Source: Betaproteobacteria bacterium Ga0077523
Lineage (GTDB): Bacteria; Pseudomonadota; Gammaproteobacteria; Burkholderiales; Ga0077523
DNA length: 64,000 bases
Assembly (NCBI GenBank): GCA_001464695.1
Contig: LNDQ01000104.1
Span: 1-64,000 of the forward strand
Direction: 5' to 3'
The notes beneath the pieces were generated by a model. It made no database searches. It saw nothing but the letters and a program-made list of their open reading frames with translations, and was not told the origin of the DNA. Numbering within the stretch: the first letter of the stretch is position 1; each line of letters begins with the position of its first letter. Below are positions 31,205-41,766 of the stretch, piece by piece. Made by a program: the position numbers and the translations under genes.

Positions 31205-32446
31205 ATGCCCCTGCGTGGAGCCACCTGCGGTTTCTGCGGCCTGCTGTGCGACGATCTCGAAGTCGAGGTCGATGGTGCAGCGCTGCGCGTGGTGCGCGGT
31301 GCGTGCGCTCGCAGCGAGGCGGCGCTGGCTGCGCTCGGCGCCGTGGTCGACCCGGTACCGCGGATCGCTGGAAAACCGGCGTCCCTGGATGCTGCCCTTG
31401 CCGCTACGGTCGAGGTGCTCCGCGCCGCACGCCGGCCGGTGATCGGCGGGCTGGACGTGGATGTTGCCGGCATGCGTTCGGTACTCGCGCTGGCGCGGAG
31501 AATCGGCGCCGTGGTCGATCATGCCGGCGGCTCGATCAAGTACCGCAACCTGCACGTGTTGCAGGAGTTCGGTGGCATCACGACGACGTTTGCCGAAGCT
31601 CGCAACCGCGCCGATCTGGTGCTGCTGGTGGGTGACGGCTGGTGGCGCCGCTTTCCGCGCTTCGTCGAACGCATCCTGGCTCCGAATGGCACCGAACGCC
31701 GCATCGTTACCCTCAGCGCCCTCGATCCTGCGACCCGTCTCACGCTGCCGAAGGACGCGGATGTCCTGGCCCTCGATGCCCCGCTCACCGGCATGCCGGC
31801 CGTCTGTTCGATGTTGAACGCACTGGTGGAGGAACGTCCGGTGAAGCCGGCGCGTCTCGCCGGCGTGACGCCGCAAGCACTGCAGCGCTGCGCGGAATGG
31901 CTGCGCGCGGCGCAATACGGCGTGATCGTCTGGTCGGCCGCGGACCTCGATTGGCCTCACGCGGAACTGACGGTGCAGGCGATCGCACGGCTCGTGCGCA
32001 CGCTCAATGGGACGACGCGGTTCGCGGCGCTGCCCCTGGCCGGCAGCGATGCCGATCTCACGGCCAACGCGGTGCAGACCTGGCAGTCGGGCGTGCCCTT
32101 GCCGGCGAGCTACGCGAACCGGTCGGTGGATTTCGATCCGAATCGCTATGCGCTGCGCAATGTGCTGGCGCGGGGCGAAGCGGATGCGTTGCTCTGGGTG
32201 TCGAGTCTCAGCGGTGCTGCGCCGCCACCGGTGCCTGGTATGCCCTGTGTCGTGTTGACCCGCGCCGACGTGGAACTCGACACTGCGGCCAACGTTCAGA
32301 TTCCGGTTGCAACTCCGGGCATCGATGCGGCCGGGCACCTGTTGCGCGGCGACAAGGTCATCACCCTGCGCTTGCCGCGCCTGCGCGAGGGCGGGCCGCC
32401 CGCGGTTTCGACCGTGCTCGACTTGCTGCTCGCGCGGCTGGGTTGA
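31205..32446 (+). CDS. fhcB: Formyltransferase/hydrolase complex subunit FhcB
   Basis: 413 residues, related to FwdB of archaeal formylmethanofuran dehydrogenase. In bacteria the Fhc complex transfers formyl from H4MPT to methanofuran and hydrolyses it to formate. It begins with a cysteine cluster, ATCGFCGLLCDDLEVEV, then VVDHAGGSIKYRNLHVLQEFGG split over two strands and VLVLLVGDGWW. The longer upstream reading overlaps the divergent operon's leader, so ATG 31205 is taken. The fhcA start follows the stop by 4 bases. It starts the fhcBADC operon. Confidence 0.93.
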   Translation: MPLRGATCGFCGLLCDDLEVEVDGAALRVVRGACARSEAALAALGAVVDPVPRIAGKPASLDAALAATVEVLRAARRPVIGGLDVDVAGMRSVLALARRIGAVVDHAGGSIKYRNLHVLQEFGGITTTFAEARNRADLVLLVGDGWWRRFPRFVERILAPNGTERRIVTLSALDPATRLTLPKDADVLALDAPLTGMPAVCSMLNALVEERPVKPARLAGVTPQALQRCAEWLRAAQYGVIVWSAADLDWPHAELTVQAIARLVRTLNGTTRFAALPLAGSDADLTANAVQTWQSGVPLPASYANRSVDFDPNRYALRNVLARGEADALLWVSSLSGAAPPPVPGMPCVVLTRADVELDTAANVQIPVATPGIDAAGHLLRGDKVITLRLPRLREGGPPAVSTVLDLLLARLG

Positions 32447-32450
32447 TGCG

Positions 32451-34121
32451 ATGCTGACCAGGCTCTCTGGTGCGCGCATCGTCGATCCGGCCCACGGCAC
32501 ACAACAGGACGTTCGCGATCTCTACGTGCGCGACGGCAGGATGGTGGATCGGCCGCGCGACGGCGAACGGATCGACCGCACTTGGGACGCTGCCGGGACC
32601 ATCGTGATGGCGGGCGCCATCGACCTGCACACCCACATCGGCGGCGGCAAGGTCAACATCGCCCGCGGGTTGCTGCCGGAACTGGGGCGGCAGCACAGCC
32701 TGGCGGCCACGGACGTATGTGGAGCCTGCACGATCGGTCCGGCGCCGTCGACGCTCGCCACCGGATACCGTTATGCAGCCATGGGCTACACCGCCTGCTT
32801 CGAGCCGGCGATGCTGCCCGTGAATGCACGCCAGGCGCACATGGAGATGGGCGATACGCCGATCGTCGACAAGGGCGCTTACGCGATGCTCGGCAACGAT
32901 GACTTCCTGCTGCGCCTGCTGGCCGATGGCGCGAACCGCGCCGAAATCCGCGACTACGTCGCCTGGACACTGCACGCGACCCAGGCCATCGGCATCAAGG
33001 TGGTGAACGCCGGCGGTATCAGCGCCTTCAAGTTCAACCAGCGCAGCCTCGACGTGGACGAGGCGCACGTTCACTACGGGATCACGCCACGGACGATCCT
33101 GCGCGAACTGGCGCGGGCGGTGCACGATCTCGGCGTACCCCATCCGCTGCACGTGCACTCGAGCAACCTCGGCGTGCCCGGCAACGTCGACAGCACCCTT
33201 GCCACCATCGATGCGGCCGAAGGGCTGCCGATCCATCTTACGCACCTCCAGTTCCACAGCTACGGCACCGAAGGCGACCGCAAATTTTCGTCGGCCGCCG
33301 CGCGCATTGCCGAGAAGGTGAATGCGTCGCCGAACGTGAGCGTGGACGTCGGGCAGATCCTGTTCGGCCAGACTGTCACGGCTTCCGGCGACAGCATGCT
33401 GCAGTGTCGCAACTCACGGCACGGACGGCCGCCCAAGTGGGTGGTGATGGACATCGAATGCGACGCCGGTTGCGGGGTGGTGCCGTTTCGCTATCGCGAT
33501 CGCGATTTCGTCAACGCGCTGCAATGGGCCATCGGTCTCGAGCTGTTCCTCATGATCCGCGATCCGTGGCGAGTGTTCCTCACCACCGATCATCCCAACG
33601 GCGGTCCGTTCACCAGCTATCCGCACCTCATCAAGCTGCTGATGGATCGCAGCTTCCGCAACGGCGTGCTGGCCTCCATCAACCCTGAGGCGGCCGCCAT
33701 GAGCGCGCTGGGCAGTCTCGAGCGCGAGTATTCGCTGCACGAGATCGCGATCATGACGCGCGCGGCGCCGGCCCGCATTCTCGGACTGGAGGACCAGGGT
33801 CACCTGGGGCCCGGGGCCGCGGCAAACATCGTCGTCTACGAGCCGCATCCCGATCCCGAGGTCATGTTCGCGACACCGCGGTGGGTGTTCAAGGACGGCG
33901 AGCTGGTGGCGGAACGGGGCGAAGTGAAGACCGTCATTTGCGGCGCCATTCACACGGTGAAGCCGGATTTCGACCGCGGCATCGAGCGCAAGCTGAAGGG
34001 CTGGTTCGAGCAACACCACACACAGTCGCTGTCGAGCTTCAAGATCGACGACGAGGAAGTTTGCGAGTGCGGGCGCGCACCGCGGCTTGCCGTGCACGCT
34101 TGCCGGGCGCGGACCGCATGA
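32451..34121 (+). CDS. fhcA: Formyltransferase/hydrolase complex subunit FhcA (amidohydrolase)
   Basis: 556 residues, an amidohydrolase-fold metalloenzyme that hydrolyses formylmethanofuran to formate. The zinc motif H60-T-H62 is in [18 protein letters not shown]. The metal-bridging lysine region is [15 protein letters not shown]. Further His ligands are in [13 protein letters not shown] and [32 protein letters not shown] holds the catalytic Asp. It overlaps fhcD by 4 bases (ATGA). Confidence 0.95.
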   Translation: MLTRLSGARIVDPAHGTQQDVRDLYVRDGRMVDRPRDGERIDRTWDAAGTIVMAGAIDLHTHIGGGKVNIARGLLPELGRQHSLAATDVCGACTIGPAPSTLATGYRYAAMGYTACFEPAMLPVNARQAHMEMGDTPIVDKGAYAMLGNDDFLLRLLADGANRAEIRDYVAWTLHATQAIGIKVVNAGGISAFKFNQRSLDVDEAHVHYGITPRTILRELARAVHDLGVPHPLHVHSSNLGVPGNVDSTLATIDAAEGLPIHLTHLQFHSYGTEGDRKFSSAAARIAEKVNASPNVSVDVGQILFGQTVTASGDSMLQCRNSRHGRPPKWVVMDIECDAGCGVVPFRYRDRDFVNALQWAIGLELFLMIRDPWRVFLTTDHPNGGPFTSYPHLIKLLMDRSFRNGVLASINPEAAAMSALGSLEREYSLHEIAIMTRAAPARILGLEDQGHLGPGAAANIVVYEPHPDPEVMFATPRWVFKDGELVAERGEVKTVICGAIHTVKPDFDRGIERKLKGWFEQHHTQSLSSFKIDDEEVCECGRAPRLAVHACRARTA

Positions 34122-35035
34122 ACGTCGCGGGCGAGATCGAAGGCGTTCCGATCGAGGACACGTTCGCCGAAGCCTTCGGCATGCGCGCCACGCGGCTCGT
34201 GATCACAGCCGAGACCCGGGCATGGGCGCGGCATGCGGCGGTCTCGGCCACTGGCTTCGCGACCTCTGTGATCGGCTGCGGCTGCGAGGCCGGGATCGAA
34301 CGCGAGCTGACGGCACGCGAAACGCCGGACGGTCGCCCCGGGGTCGCGATCCTGATCTTCGCGATGTCGTCCAAGGACCTGCAGAAGCATCTCGAGCGGC
34401 GTGCCGGGCAATGCGTGCTGACCTGTCCCACTACGGCGGCGTTCAACGGTGTGCCGAAAGAGATTGCCCACGAGTGGCTGCAGCTAGGTGGCGCGCTGCG
34501 CTATTTCGGCGACGGCTGGCAGATCTCCAAGCTGATCGGCGGCAAGCGCTACTGGCGCATTCCCGTGATGGACGGCGAGTTCGTGTGCGAGGAGAAGGCC
34601 GGGCTCGTGAAGGGCATCGGCGGCGGAAACTTCCTGATCCTCGCGGCCGATGGTGACAGTGCGCGCGGTGCGGCGGAGCGCGCCGTCGCGGCCATGCGCA
34701 AGGTGCGCAACGTGATCCTGCCGTTTCCGGGCGGGGTGGTGCGTTCGGGATCGAAGGTGGGATCGAAGTACAAGGCGCTGATCGCTTCGACCAATGACGC
34801 GTACTGCCCGACGCTCGTGGGATTGACCAGGTCGGCATTGCCCGAAGGCACGGGGGCAGTGCTGGAGATCGTGATCGACGGGCTGGATGCGGCGAGCATC
34901 GCTCAAGCCATGGATGTGGGCATCCGCGCCGCCTGCCATGGCGGCACCGACGCCGGCGTGGTGGGCATCACGGCCGGCAACTATGGTGGCAAGCTCGGAC
35001 CGCATCACTTCCATCTGAAGGCGCTGTTCGCGTGA
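34118..35035 (+). CDS. fhcD: Formylmethanofuran--tetrahydromethanopterin N-formyltransferase (FhcD)
   Basis: 305 residues. FhcD moves the formyl group between H4MPT and methanofuran. Seen: [19 protein letters not shown], the Cys-rich [25 protein letters not shown] (in parts), [28 protein letters not shown] and [21 protein letters not shown] near the end. ATG overlaps fhcA; GTGA overlap with fhcC follows. Length equals archaeal Ftr. Confidence 0.95.
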   Translation: MNVAGEIEGVPIEDTFAEAFGMRATRLVITAETRAWARHAAVSATGFATSVIGCGCEAGIERELTARETPDGRPGVAILIFAMSSKDLQKHLERRAGQCVLTCPTTAAFNGVPKEIAHEWLQLGGALRYFGDGWQISKLIGGKRYWRIPVMDGEFVCEEKAGLVKGIGGGNFLILAADGDSARGAAERAVAAMRKVRNVILPFPGGVVRSGSKVGSKYKALIASTNDAYCPTLVGLTRSALPEGTGAVLEIVIDGLDAASIAQAMDVGIRAACHGGTDAGVVGITAGNYGGKLGPHHFHLKALFA

Positions 35036-35856
35036 GCGCGCTCAAGTTCGTGCTCAGGCATTCGCCGCCGAGTGCGGTCGACGTCTCCGGTCTCCGGCCG
35101 GCCATGCTCGCCGGCAAGTCGCGCAAGGAGATCGCGCAGCTGTCGCTGACCGGATGGAACGAGGTCCATCGGGTAGGGGATCTGTTTGCGGTCCGTGGTG
35201 ACGACGCGCAAAGGATCGTGATCGATGGTGCCGATGAGCGGCTGGTGCGCATCGGGGCGGGGCTCGACAGTGGCGAGCTGACGGTCGTGGGTGCTGCTGG
35301 CGACTATCTGGGCGAGTCGATGCGCGGCGGATCGATCGTGGTGCGCGGCGATGCCGGTGCGCTGATCGGTGCCGGCATGCGCGGCGGTCGCATTGACGTA
35401 TCCGGCAATGTGGGTGCGTTCGCGGGCTCCGGCCGTGCGGGGACTCTGCAGGGAATGGCCGGTGGGGTGATCGTCGTGCGCGGCAACGCCGGCGACCGCG
35501 CGGCCGATCGGATGCGGCGCGGGCTGCTGCTCATCGAGGGCAACGCGGGCGACTACTGTGCGTCGCGCATGCTGGCCGGAACCACGGTGGTACTCGGCCG
35601 GGTCGGAATCGATGCAGGCTACCTCATGCGTCGCGGGACGCTGGTACTGGGCCGCTCACCCCACGAGCTACTGCCGACGTTCAATCACAACGGCTGGCAC
35701 GACCTGCTGGCGATCCGACTGCTGCTCGAGTCGCTCGCCGTGTACGGCAAACGCTTCCAGTCGTTCGCGCGGAGTCGGCCTTCGCTGTCACGGTGGTTGG
35801 GTGACCTCGGGTGCGACGGGAAGGGGGAGATCCTGATCGCGCCGGGGCGGCCGTGA
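35032..35856 (+). CDS. fhcC: Formyltransferase/hydrolase complex subunit FhcC
   Basis: 274 residues, a right-handed beta-helix subunit related to FwdC and to the glutamate synthase alpha C-terminus. Repeated turns include [57 protein letters not shown] and [18 protein letters not shown]. The C-terminal [15 protein letters not shown] is the conserved end. It overlaps fhcD by 4 bases and closes the operon. Confidence 0.94.
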   Translation: MSALKFVLRHSPPSAVDVSGLRPAMLAGKSRKEIAQLSLTGWNEVHRVGDLFAVRGDDAQRIVIDGADERLVRIGAGLDSGELTVVGAAGDYLGESMRGGSIVVRGDAGALIGAGMRGGRIDVSGNVGAFAGSGRAGTLQGMAGGVIVVRGNAGDRAADRMRRGLLLIEGNAGDYCASRMLAGTTVVLGRVGIDAGYLMRRGTLVLGRSPHELLPTFNHNGWHDLLAIRLLLESLAVYGKRFQSFARSRPSLSRWLGDLGCDGKGEILIAPGRP

Positions 35857-35948
35857 GCAGGCTCTTGACACATGAGGCGGGCTGACCAGACCGGGGGCCT
35901 GTGATGCGACAGTCAGCCGGGAAGACGGGATTGGGATGATTGGTTGCA

Positions 35949-36015
35949 AGACCTGACCCCATTTATGACCCCATTTAACCAAGACCTGACCCCATTCAAC
36001 TTGCCCATTTAACTG
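35949..36015. repeat. AGACCTGACCCCATT direct repeats
   Basis: Two copies of (A)AGACCTGACCCCATT at 35949 and 35981, with shorter TGACCCCATTTA and TTTAACTGACCC pieces between and after. This motif is scattered in many beta- and gamma-proteobacteria, often near REP-type transposase remnants. It lies between fhcC and the convergent folB-like gene; no gene is visible in 35857-36046. Confidence 0.75.
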
Positions 36016-36046
36016 ACCCAATTGACTGCTTCGCGGCCTTCGGCAG

Positions 36047-36457
36047 CTACCTCCGCCGCTGCGTCTCGTACCCCACCACGCAATCGCGATGCGCCTCCAG
36101 CTTCGCGATCTGCAACCGCAGCCCTTGTACCTGCGGATATTCGAAGCACATCGCCACGATGCGCTCGGCGAGGGTCTCCAGCAGATTGATATGCCCGGCA
36201 CCGACGATGTCGAGGATGCCCTGCCGCAGCCGGTCGTAGTCGAGCACTTCCTCCAGGCGGTCGTGCCACTCGAATGGCGGCTGCAGCTCGATGCGCAGAT
36301 CGAACCGCAGGTTCTGGGGGTGGCCTTGTTCCTGGGGGTACACGCCGATGTCCACCGGGATCACGAGGTCGCGGATGATGAGCGCGCGCACGTCGCGGTC
36401 GTCTTCGCGGTTCCACACCAGCGGATGCAGCTGGTACAGGGGTTCCTTCATGTCCAT
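36047..36457 (-). CDS. Dihydroneopterin aldolase-like protein (FolB family)
   Basis: 136 residues of the tunnelling fold of FolB. Seen: IIRDLVIPVDIGVYPQEQGHPQNLRFDLRIE (two adjoining strands), DRLEEVLDYDRLRQGI, LLETLAERIVAMCFEYPQVQGLRLQIAKLEA. Glu and Tyr needed for aldol cleavage appear to be kept, but the paralogue in C1 islands may make a pterin for H4MPT rather than folate. It is convergent with fhcC and divergent from the pcd gene 99 bases away. Confidence 0.82.
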   Translation of the reverse strand: MDMKEPLYQLHPLVWNREDDRDVRALIIRDLVIPVDIGVYPQEQGHPQNLRFDLRIELQPPFEWHDRLEEVLDYDRLRQGILDIVGAGHINLLETLAERIVAMCFEYPQVQGLRLQIAKLEAHRDCVVGYETQRRR

Positions 36458-36556
36458 GGGAACGTCGCTCGCGCGTGTCGGGGTGGGGCCGGAATGCTAC
36501 ACCAGGGGGCGATCGGGTAAAGTGGCACACGACGCACCGAGCACGGAGCGAACGCC

Positions 36557-36937
36557 ATGGAACGCAAGAAGCAGGATCCGTACACCGAGAGCGAGATCAA
36601 GCAGCGGCTGGAGCGCGATCTGCCGCAGTGGTACTTCGAGGAAGGCTGGATCCGCCGCAAGTACCGCACCGAAGGCTGGAAGGGCACGCTGATGGTGGTG
36701 AACACGGTCGGCCATCTGGCCGAGGCGGCATGGCATCACCCCGATCTCACCGTGTCCTATGCATTCGTGATCGTGAAGCTGCAGAGCCACGACGCGAAGG
36801 GCATCACCGATCGCGATTTCGAGTTGGCGCAGAAGATCGAAGAGGTGGTGCACTGGCAGCCGGCCAAGGCGGGCGGAGCCCTTACCGGCACGCCGGCCGA
36901 CGACCAGCGCTTCCGCTACATCAAGTACGACTACTGA
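36557..36937 (+). CDS. Pterin-4a-carbinolamine dehydratase-like protein
   Basis: 126 residues. The PCD fold shows EEGWIRRKYRTEGWKGTLMVVN, then VGHLAEAAWHHPDLTVSYAFVIVKLQSHDAKGITDRDF in consecutive segments, with the His-His-Pro motif that forms the active site. A pcd-like gene is known in bacterial H4MPT islands and its role there is thought to be in pterin reduction or synthesis. It starts a plus-strand run with the flavoprotein, DHPS-like and DUF447 genes. Confidence 0.85.
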   Translation: MERKKQDPYTESEIKQRLERDLPQWYFEEGWIRRKYRTEGWKGTLMVVNTVGHLAEAAWHHPDLTVSYAFVIVKLQSHDAKGITDRDFELAQKIEEVVHWQPAKAGGALTGTPADDQRFRYIKYDY

Positions 36938-36948
36938 AGCGACGCGCC

Positions 36949-37545
36949 ATGGATCGACCGGAACGACCGCGCCTCGCCTGGGGTCTCACCGGCTCGGGCC
37001 ATTACCTGCGCGAATGCCTCGACCTCGCCAACGAGCTCGAGGACGTGGATCTGTTTCTGTCGCGCGCCGGCGAGGAGGTGCTGCACATGTACGGGCATCC
37101 GCTCACGGGCCTGCGCGAGGGCTTTCGCATCTTCCGCGACAACACGGCGAGCGCCGCACCGGTGGGTCTTTTCTATCACGGGCACTACCACACGGTGGTG
37201 ATCGCGCCGGCCACCTCGAACACGGTCGCGAAATGCGTGGCCGGCATCTCGGATTCGCTACCGACCAACATCTTCGCCCAGGCGGGCAAGTGCCGCATTC
37301 CCTCCATCGTGTTCGCTTGCGATACGGCACCGCAGATGGAGACCGAGTCGCCGAGCGACTGGGTGACCGTATATCCGCGACCGATCGACCTCGAGAACAC
37401 GCGCCGCCTCACCGATTTCGATCAGGTGGTAGTGGTCGAGACTTTCGATGCCTTGCAGGCGGCACTGCGCACGCGCCTCGCCGCCGTTGAACGGGAGCTC
37501 GGTGCGACCGCACCCGCAAGGCAGCGGAGCGGCCTCGCGACGTGA
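36949..37545 (+). CDS. Flavoprotein, dihydromethanopterin reductase-like (archaeal DmrX/AfpA type)
   Basis: 198 residues of the flavoprotein/HFCD fold. Seen: LAWGLTGSGHYLRECLDLAN, DLFLSRAGEEVLHMYG, VVIAPATSNTVAKCVAGISDSLPTNIFAQAG in adjoining motifs and SIVFACDTAPQ. Similar proteins reduce dihydromethanopterin to H4MPT with FMN. It starts 12 bases after the pcd stop and overlaps the DHPS-like gene by 4 bases (GTGA). Exact reductase specificity is inferred from context. Confidence 0.82.
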   Translation: MDRPERPRLAWGLTGSGHYLRECLDLANELEDVDLFLSRAGEEVLHMYGHPLTGLREGFRIFRDNTASAAPVGLFYHGHYHTVVIAPATSNTVAKCVAGISDSLPTNIFAQAGKCRIPSIVFACDTAPQMETESPSDWVTVYPRPIDLENTRRLTDFDQVVVVETFDALQAALRTRLAAVERELGATAPARQRSGLAT

Positions 37546-38960
37546 GTGCGGCGGAGGGCCAGGAGCGCATCCTGTTCCTGACGGGCAGGCTGGCGGAAAA
37601 GAGCCTGCGGCGCACCCTCGGTGCCATGGCCGCGCCGCCCTTCGAGTGGGAAGTGCGCGAGCTGGGCTTGAGCGTCGCGGCGTTGATGACTGCCGACATG
37701 ATCGGCCGGCGCCTTGCCGATGCGCCGGGGTTCGACCGGATCGTCGTGCCGGGCCGCTGCCGCGGCGATCTCGATCCTGTCGCGAGGCAACTGGGCGTGC
37801 CCGTGGTGCGCGGCCCCGAGGAGTTGGTGGACCTGCCGAAGTTCTTCGGGCGCGCCGCTGAGGCACGCGACCTGTCGCGGTACGAGGCACGACTGTTCGT
37901 CGAGATCATCGATGCACCGCAACTCAGCGTGGAGGTGATCGGCCAGCGCGCGCGGGAGCTTGCCGCGCAGGGGGCGGACGTCATCGATCTCGGTTGCCTG
38001 CCCGCCACACCGTTTCCCCACCTCGAGGAGGCGGTGGCACATGTGAAATCGCTCGGGTTCGCCGTCAGTGTCGATTCGCTCGAGACGGATGAATTGCTGC
38101 GCGGCGGCAAGGCGGGTGCGGATTTTCTGCTGAGTCTGAAGGAAGACACGCTGTGGATCGCCGACGAAGTGGCTGCCACCCCGATCCTGATCCCGACCGA
38201 GGCGGGCGATCTCGCTTCGCTCGAGCGGGCGATGGCGCTGCTCGATCACAAGGGCCGGCGCTATCTCGCCGATCCGATCCTCGACCCGATCCACTTCGGG
38301 TTCACCGACTCGATCGCTCGCTACCACGCGTTGCGGGCAGCCCATCCGGACGCCGGCATCATGATGGGCATCGGCAACGTGACCGAACTCACTCACGCCG
38401 ACACCATGGGCATGAACGCACTGCTGTTCGGCATCGTGTCGGAGCTGCACATCGATGCGGTGCTGGTGGTGCAGGTGAGCGAACACGCGCGATCGGTCGT
38501 GCGCGAAGCTGACGCGGCACGCCGCATCATGTTCGCGGCGCGGGAGGAAGGCGCACTACCGAAGGATGTTTCCGGCGTACTGATGGCGCTGCACGAGAAG
38601 AAGCCGTTCGTGCACGACGTCGACGAGATCGCCGAGCTGGCGGCGGCGGTGCGCGATCCCAACTTCCGCGTGATGGCCGCACCCGATGGCATGCACGTCT
38701 TCAACCGCGACGGTCATCGCGTGGCCACCGATCCGTTCGCGTTCTGGCCCGAACTGGGACTCGAGCACGACGCGGCACACGCTTTCTACCTGGGCGTGGA
38801 ACTGGCGCGGGCGCAGATCGGCTGGCAACTCGGCAAACGCTATGTGCAGGACGAGGCACTGCGGTGGGGAGCGGCGTTGCCGCCGTCGGCGGAGAGCCTG
38901 CTCGAACCGAAGGCGCCTGGTGCGACCCTGGCCCACGGCCGACGCAAGCGCTCGTCATGA
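37542..38960 (+). CDS. Dihydropteroate synthase-related protein (H4MPT biosynthesis)
   Basis: 472 residues from a GTG overlapping the flavoprotein stop. The N-terminal 140 residues are a Rossmann-like domain (RILFLTGRLAEKSLRRTL). A TIM-barrel DHPS-like domain follows (GADVIDLGCLPATPFP, FAVSVDSLETDELLRGGKAG, MMGIGNVTELTHADTMGMNA). The C-terminal 100 residues are extra. This two-domain DHPS relative is found in methanogens and in methylotroph islands. It probably joins the pterin to the ribofuranosyl-aminobenzene unit of H4MPT. Confidence 0.87.
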   Translation: MSAAEGQERILFLTGRLAEKSLRRTLGAMAAPPFEWEVRELGLSVAALMTADMIGRRLADAPGFDRIVVPGRCRGDLDPVARQLGVPVVRGPEELVDLPKFFGRAAEARDLSRYEARLFVEIIDAPQLSVEVIGQRARELAAQGADVIDLGCLPATPFPHLEEAVAHVKSLGFAVSVDSLETDELLRGGKAGADFLLSLKEDTLWIADEVAATPILIPTEAGDLASLERAMALLDHKGRRYLADPILDPIHFGFTDSIARYHALRAAHPDAGIMMGIGNVTELTHADTMGMNALLFGIVSELHIDAVLVVQVSEHARSVVREADAARRIMFAAREEGALPKDVSGVLMALHEKKPFVHDVDEIAELAAAVRDPNFRVMAAPDGMHVFNRDGHRVATDPFAFWPELGLEHDAAHAFYLGVELARAQIGWQLGKRYVQDEALRWGAALPPSAESLLEPKAPGATLAHGRRKRSS

Positions 38961-38970
38961 GGCCGCTGCG

Positions 38971-39543
38971 ATGATCTGGGAAACAGTGGTGACGACGCGC
39001 GCGCCGGACGGTCGAGTGCACATCGCGCCGATGGGCATCCGAATCGAGGGGGGGCGGGTCGTCCTTGCGCCGTTTCGACCGTCCACGACGCTCGACAACG
39101 TCCTGGCCACCGGCGTCGCGACCGTCAACATGACCGACGATGTGCGCATCTTCGCGGGCTGCCTCACCGGACGCCACGACTGGCCGACCGTGGCGTGCGA
39201 GCGCATCGCCTGCGTGCGCCTGGCCGATCCGCTCGCGCATCGGGAACTGAAGCTCGCACGCGTCGAGGACGACGCCACGCGTCCCCGGCTGCTGTGCGAC
39301 ATCGTGTTCGAACGCACGCACCGCCCTTTCGCCGGTTTCAATCGCGCGCAGGCCGCCGTGGTGGAGGCGGCGATCCTGGTGAGCCGGCTCGAAATGCTGC
39401 CGGCGGACAAGATCGACGCCGAGCTCGCCTACCTGACGATTGCCATCGAGAAGACCGCCGGGCCGGCCGAACGCGAGGCCTGGAGTTGGCTGACAGCTCG
39501 CATCGCGCAGTTCCGCGGTGGCGGTCGTCAAGAAAAAATCTGA
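38971..39543 (+). CDS. DUF447 family protein of the C1 island
   Basis: 190 residues, a flavin-reductase-like split barrel: IWETVVTTRAPDGRVHIAPMGIR, VLAPFRPSTTLDNVLATGVATVNMTDD in adjoining strands, then FAGFNRAQAAVVEAAILVSRLEMLP. DUF447 members are seen in methanogens and methylotrophs beside H4MPT genes. Function is unproven; an FMN-linked oxidoreductase step is plausible. The ATG at 38971 lies 10 bases after the DHPS-like stop. A short ATG that overlaps that stop leads nowhere. Confidence 0.85.
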   Translation: MIWETVVTTRAPDGRVHIAPMGIRIEGGRVVLAPFRPSTTLDNVLATGVATVNMTDDVRIFAGCLTGRHDWPTVACERIACVRLADPLAHRELKLARVEDDATRPRLLCDIVFERTHRPFAGFNRAQAAVVEAAILVSRLEMLPADKIDAELAYLTIAIEKTAGPAEREAWSWLTARIAQFRGGGRQEKI

Positions 39544-39688
39544 CAGTTCTGGCGCGGACCAGCTACCTCGATCCCTCTGGGAGTGGCGTTTTCCGCACTC
39601 AGAAATCTTCCCGCCAAAGGGCCATGTCGGGACTTGGATGCGGCGACGCAACATCCTGAATGATTGGACAAATGTTCCTTGTCTCGCG

Positions 39689-39717
39689 TTGACCCGCTCA
39701 GGGCGATGTGCTTAGAT
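39689..39717 (+). promoter_or_regulatory. Sigma70-like promoter upstream of xoxF
   Basis: TTGACC at 39689-39694 and TTAGAT at 39712-39717 are separated by 17 bases. Transcription would start near 39724, giving a leader of about 200 bases before xoxF. The stretch 39544-39924 holds no convincing gene. Confidence 0.6.
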
Positions 39718-39924
39718 CATCGCGTCCCTGCCTGGGAAGTAAATCTGCAGTTGCGTGGCTCCCGAAGTCGGCGAAGCTCATGCGTTTCCGACTTTGCGGT
39801 CAACCGCCTTCACGGCGGCATCGGTGGAGCAAGAACCGGGGGCAGTAACGATGTGAAGAGTGGTGACCCGTCGTGCCGGGCCGCCTCGATTTTCATTCGG
39901 AAAAATCTCGGGAGGAGTGACGCA

Positions 39925-41733
39925 ATGAAGTGCACCTATAAACAGGTAGTGTTTTCGCTCGCGCTCGCAACGACCCCGCTGGCGGCGTTCGCGAATGCGG
40001 ACGTCGAGAAGCTGACCGCAGACCCGAAGAACTGGGCGATGCAGGCCGGCGATATGTACAACCAGCGCTACAGCAAGTTGAAGCAGGTCAACGACAGCAA
40101 CGTCAACAAGTTGCAGGTCGCATGGATGTTCTCGACCGGTGTACTGCGCGGGCATGAAGGTTCGCCCCTGGTGATCGGCGACATGATGTACCTCCATTCG
40201 CCGTTCCCCAACAAGGTGTTCGCGATGGACCTGAACACCAACAAGATCGTGTGGAAGTACGAGCCGAAGCAGGATCCGGCCGTCATTCCGCAGATGTGCT
40301 GCGACACGGTCAACCGGGGTCTGGCCTATGGCGAAGGCAAGGTGATCCTGCAGCAGGCCGACAGTACCCTGGTCGCCCTGGACGCCAAGACCGGCAAGGT
40401 GGTGTGGTCGGTGAAGAACGGCGATCCGAAGCTGGGTGCCGTCAACACCAACGCCCCGCACATCTTCAAGGACAAGGTGATCACCGGCATCAGCGGCGGC
40501 GAGTGGGGTGTGCGCGGTTTCGTCGCGGCCTACAACCTCAAGGACGGCAAGATGGCCTGGAAGGGCTACAGCGTCGGTCCGGACGAGGAGATGCTGATCG
40601 ATCCGAACACCACGACCACGTGGGCCGACGGCAAGGTCACGCCGGTGGGTGCCGATTCCTCGCTGAAGACCTGGAAAGAGGATCAGTGGAAGATCGGCGG
40701 CGGCACCACCTGGGGCTGGTACAGCTACGACAAGGCGCTCAACCTGATGTACTACGGCACGGGCAACCCGAGCACGTGGAATCCGGCCCAGCGTCCCGGC
40801 GACAACAAGTGGAGCATGACCATCTTCGCGCGTGACGTCGACACCGGCAAGGCGAAGTGGGTCTACCAGATGACGCCGTACGACGAGTGGGATTTCGACG
40901 GCATCAACGAGATGATCCTCGCCGACATCAACGTGAAGGGCAAGGCCACCAAGGCGCTGGTGCACTTCGACCGCAACGGCTTCGGCTACACGCTCGACCG
41001 TACCAACGGCGCGCTGCTGGTGGCCGAGAAGTACGACCCGAAGGTGAACTGGGCCACGCACGTCGACATGAAGTCCGGTCGGCCGCAAGTGGTCGCGAAG
41101 TACAGCACCGCGCAGAACGGTCCCGACGTCAACACCAAGGGCGTGTGTCCTGCAGCCCTCGGCAGCAAGGACCAGCAACCGGCTGCGTACTCGCCCGACA
41201 CCAAGCTCTTCTACGTCCCGACCAACCACGTGTGCATGGACTACGAGCCGTTCGCGGTCGAGTACACCGCGGGTCAGCCGTATGTGGGTGCGACGCTGTC
41301 CATGTACCCGGCGCCCGGCAGCCATGGCGGCATGGGCAACTTCATCGCCTGGGACGCGGGCGCTGGCAAGATCGTCTATTCCATTCCCGAGAAGTTCTCG
41401 GTGTGGAGCGGCGCACTCGCCACCGCCGGCAACCTGGTGTTCTACGGAACGCTCGAGGGCTACATCAAGGCGATCCGCAAGAGCGACGGCAAGGAGCTCT
41501 GGAAGTTCAAGACGCCGTCCGGGATCATCGGCAACGTCTTCACCTACGAGCACAAGGGCAAGCAGTACGTGGGCGTCTTCTCGGGCATCGGCGGCTGGGC
41601 CGGCATCGGCATGGCGGCGGGTCTCGAGAAGGACACCGACGGCCTCGGCGCCGTGGGCGGCTATCGCGAGCTGAATCAGTACACGGATCTGGGCGGTTCG
41701 CTCACCGTGTTCGCGATTCCCGGCGGTAACTGA
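39925..41733 (+). CDS. xoxF: Lanthanide-type PQQ methanol dehydrogenase XoxF
   Basis: 602 residues, a periplasmic eight-bladed quinoprotein that oxidises methanol. A signal peptide ([23 protein letters not shown]) begins it. The vicinal disulfide is Cys125-Cys126 ([11 protein letters not shown]). Metal/PQQ ligands are Glu193 (GGEWGVRG), Asn281 (GTGNPSTWN) and Asp323. Asp325, two residues on (EWDFDGINE), is the extra Asp of lanthanide enzymes; calcium MxaF has Ala there. GGAGGAG precedes the ATG. Its own promoter and a terminator bracket the gene, and cytochrome xoxG and xoxJ follow. It feeds formaldehyde to Fae. Confidence 0.95.
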   Translation: MKCTYKQVVFSLALATTPLAAFANADVEKLTADPKNWAMQAGDMYNQRYSKLKQVNDSNVNKLQVAWMFSTGVLRGHEGSPLVIGDMMYLHSPFPNKVFAMDLNTNKIVWKYEPKQDPAVIPQMCCDTVNRGLAYGEGKVILQQADSTLVALDAKTGKVVWSVKNGDPKLGAVNTNAPHIFKDKVITGISGGEWGVRGFVAAYNLKDGKMAWKGYSVGPDEEMLIDPNTTTTWADGKVTPVGADSSLKTWKEDQWKIGGGTTWGWYSYDKALNLMYYGTGNPSTWNPAQRPGDNKWSMTIFARDVDTGKAKWVYQMTPYDEWDFDGINEMILADINVKGKATKALVHFDRNGFGYTLDRTNGALLVAEKYDPKVNWATHVDMKSGRPQVVAKYSTAQNGPDVNTKGVCPAALGSKDQQPAAYSPDTKLFYVPTNHVCMDYEPFAVEYTAGQPYVGATLSMYPAPGSHGGMGNFIAWDAGAGKIVYSIPEKFSVWSGALATAGNLVFYGTLEGYIKAIRKSDGKELWKFKTPSGIIGNVFTYEHKGKQYVGVFSGIGGWAGIGMAAGLEKDTDGLGAVGGYRELNQYTDLGGSLTVFAIPGGN

Positions 41734-41766
41734 CGGTTCGATCCTTCGCGGATCGTCATCGGTAAC

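Noticed and set aside
39544..39924. Short open frames upstream of xoxF
   Set aside because: No ribosome site, no family features, and they overlap the promoter and leader.
39925..41733. Calcium-type methanol dehydrogenase MxaF
   Set aside because: The Asp at residue 325 (EWDFDG) marks the lanthanide XoxF type and no mxaI gene follows.
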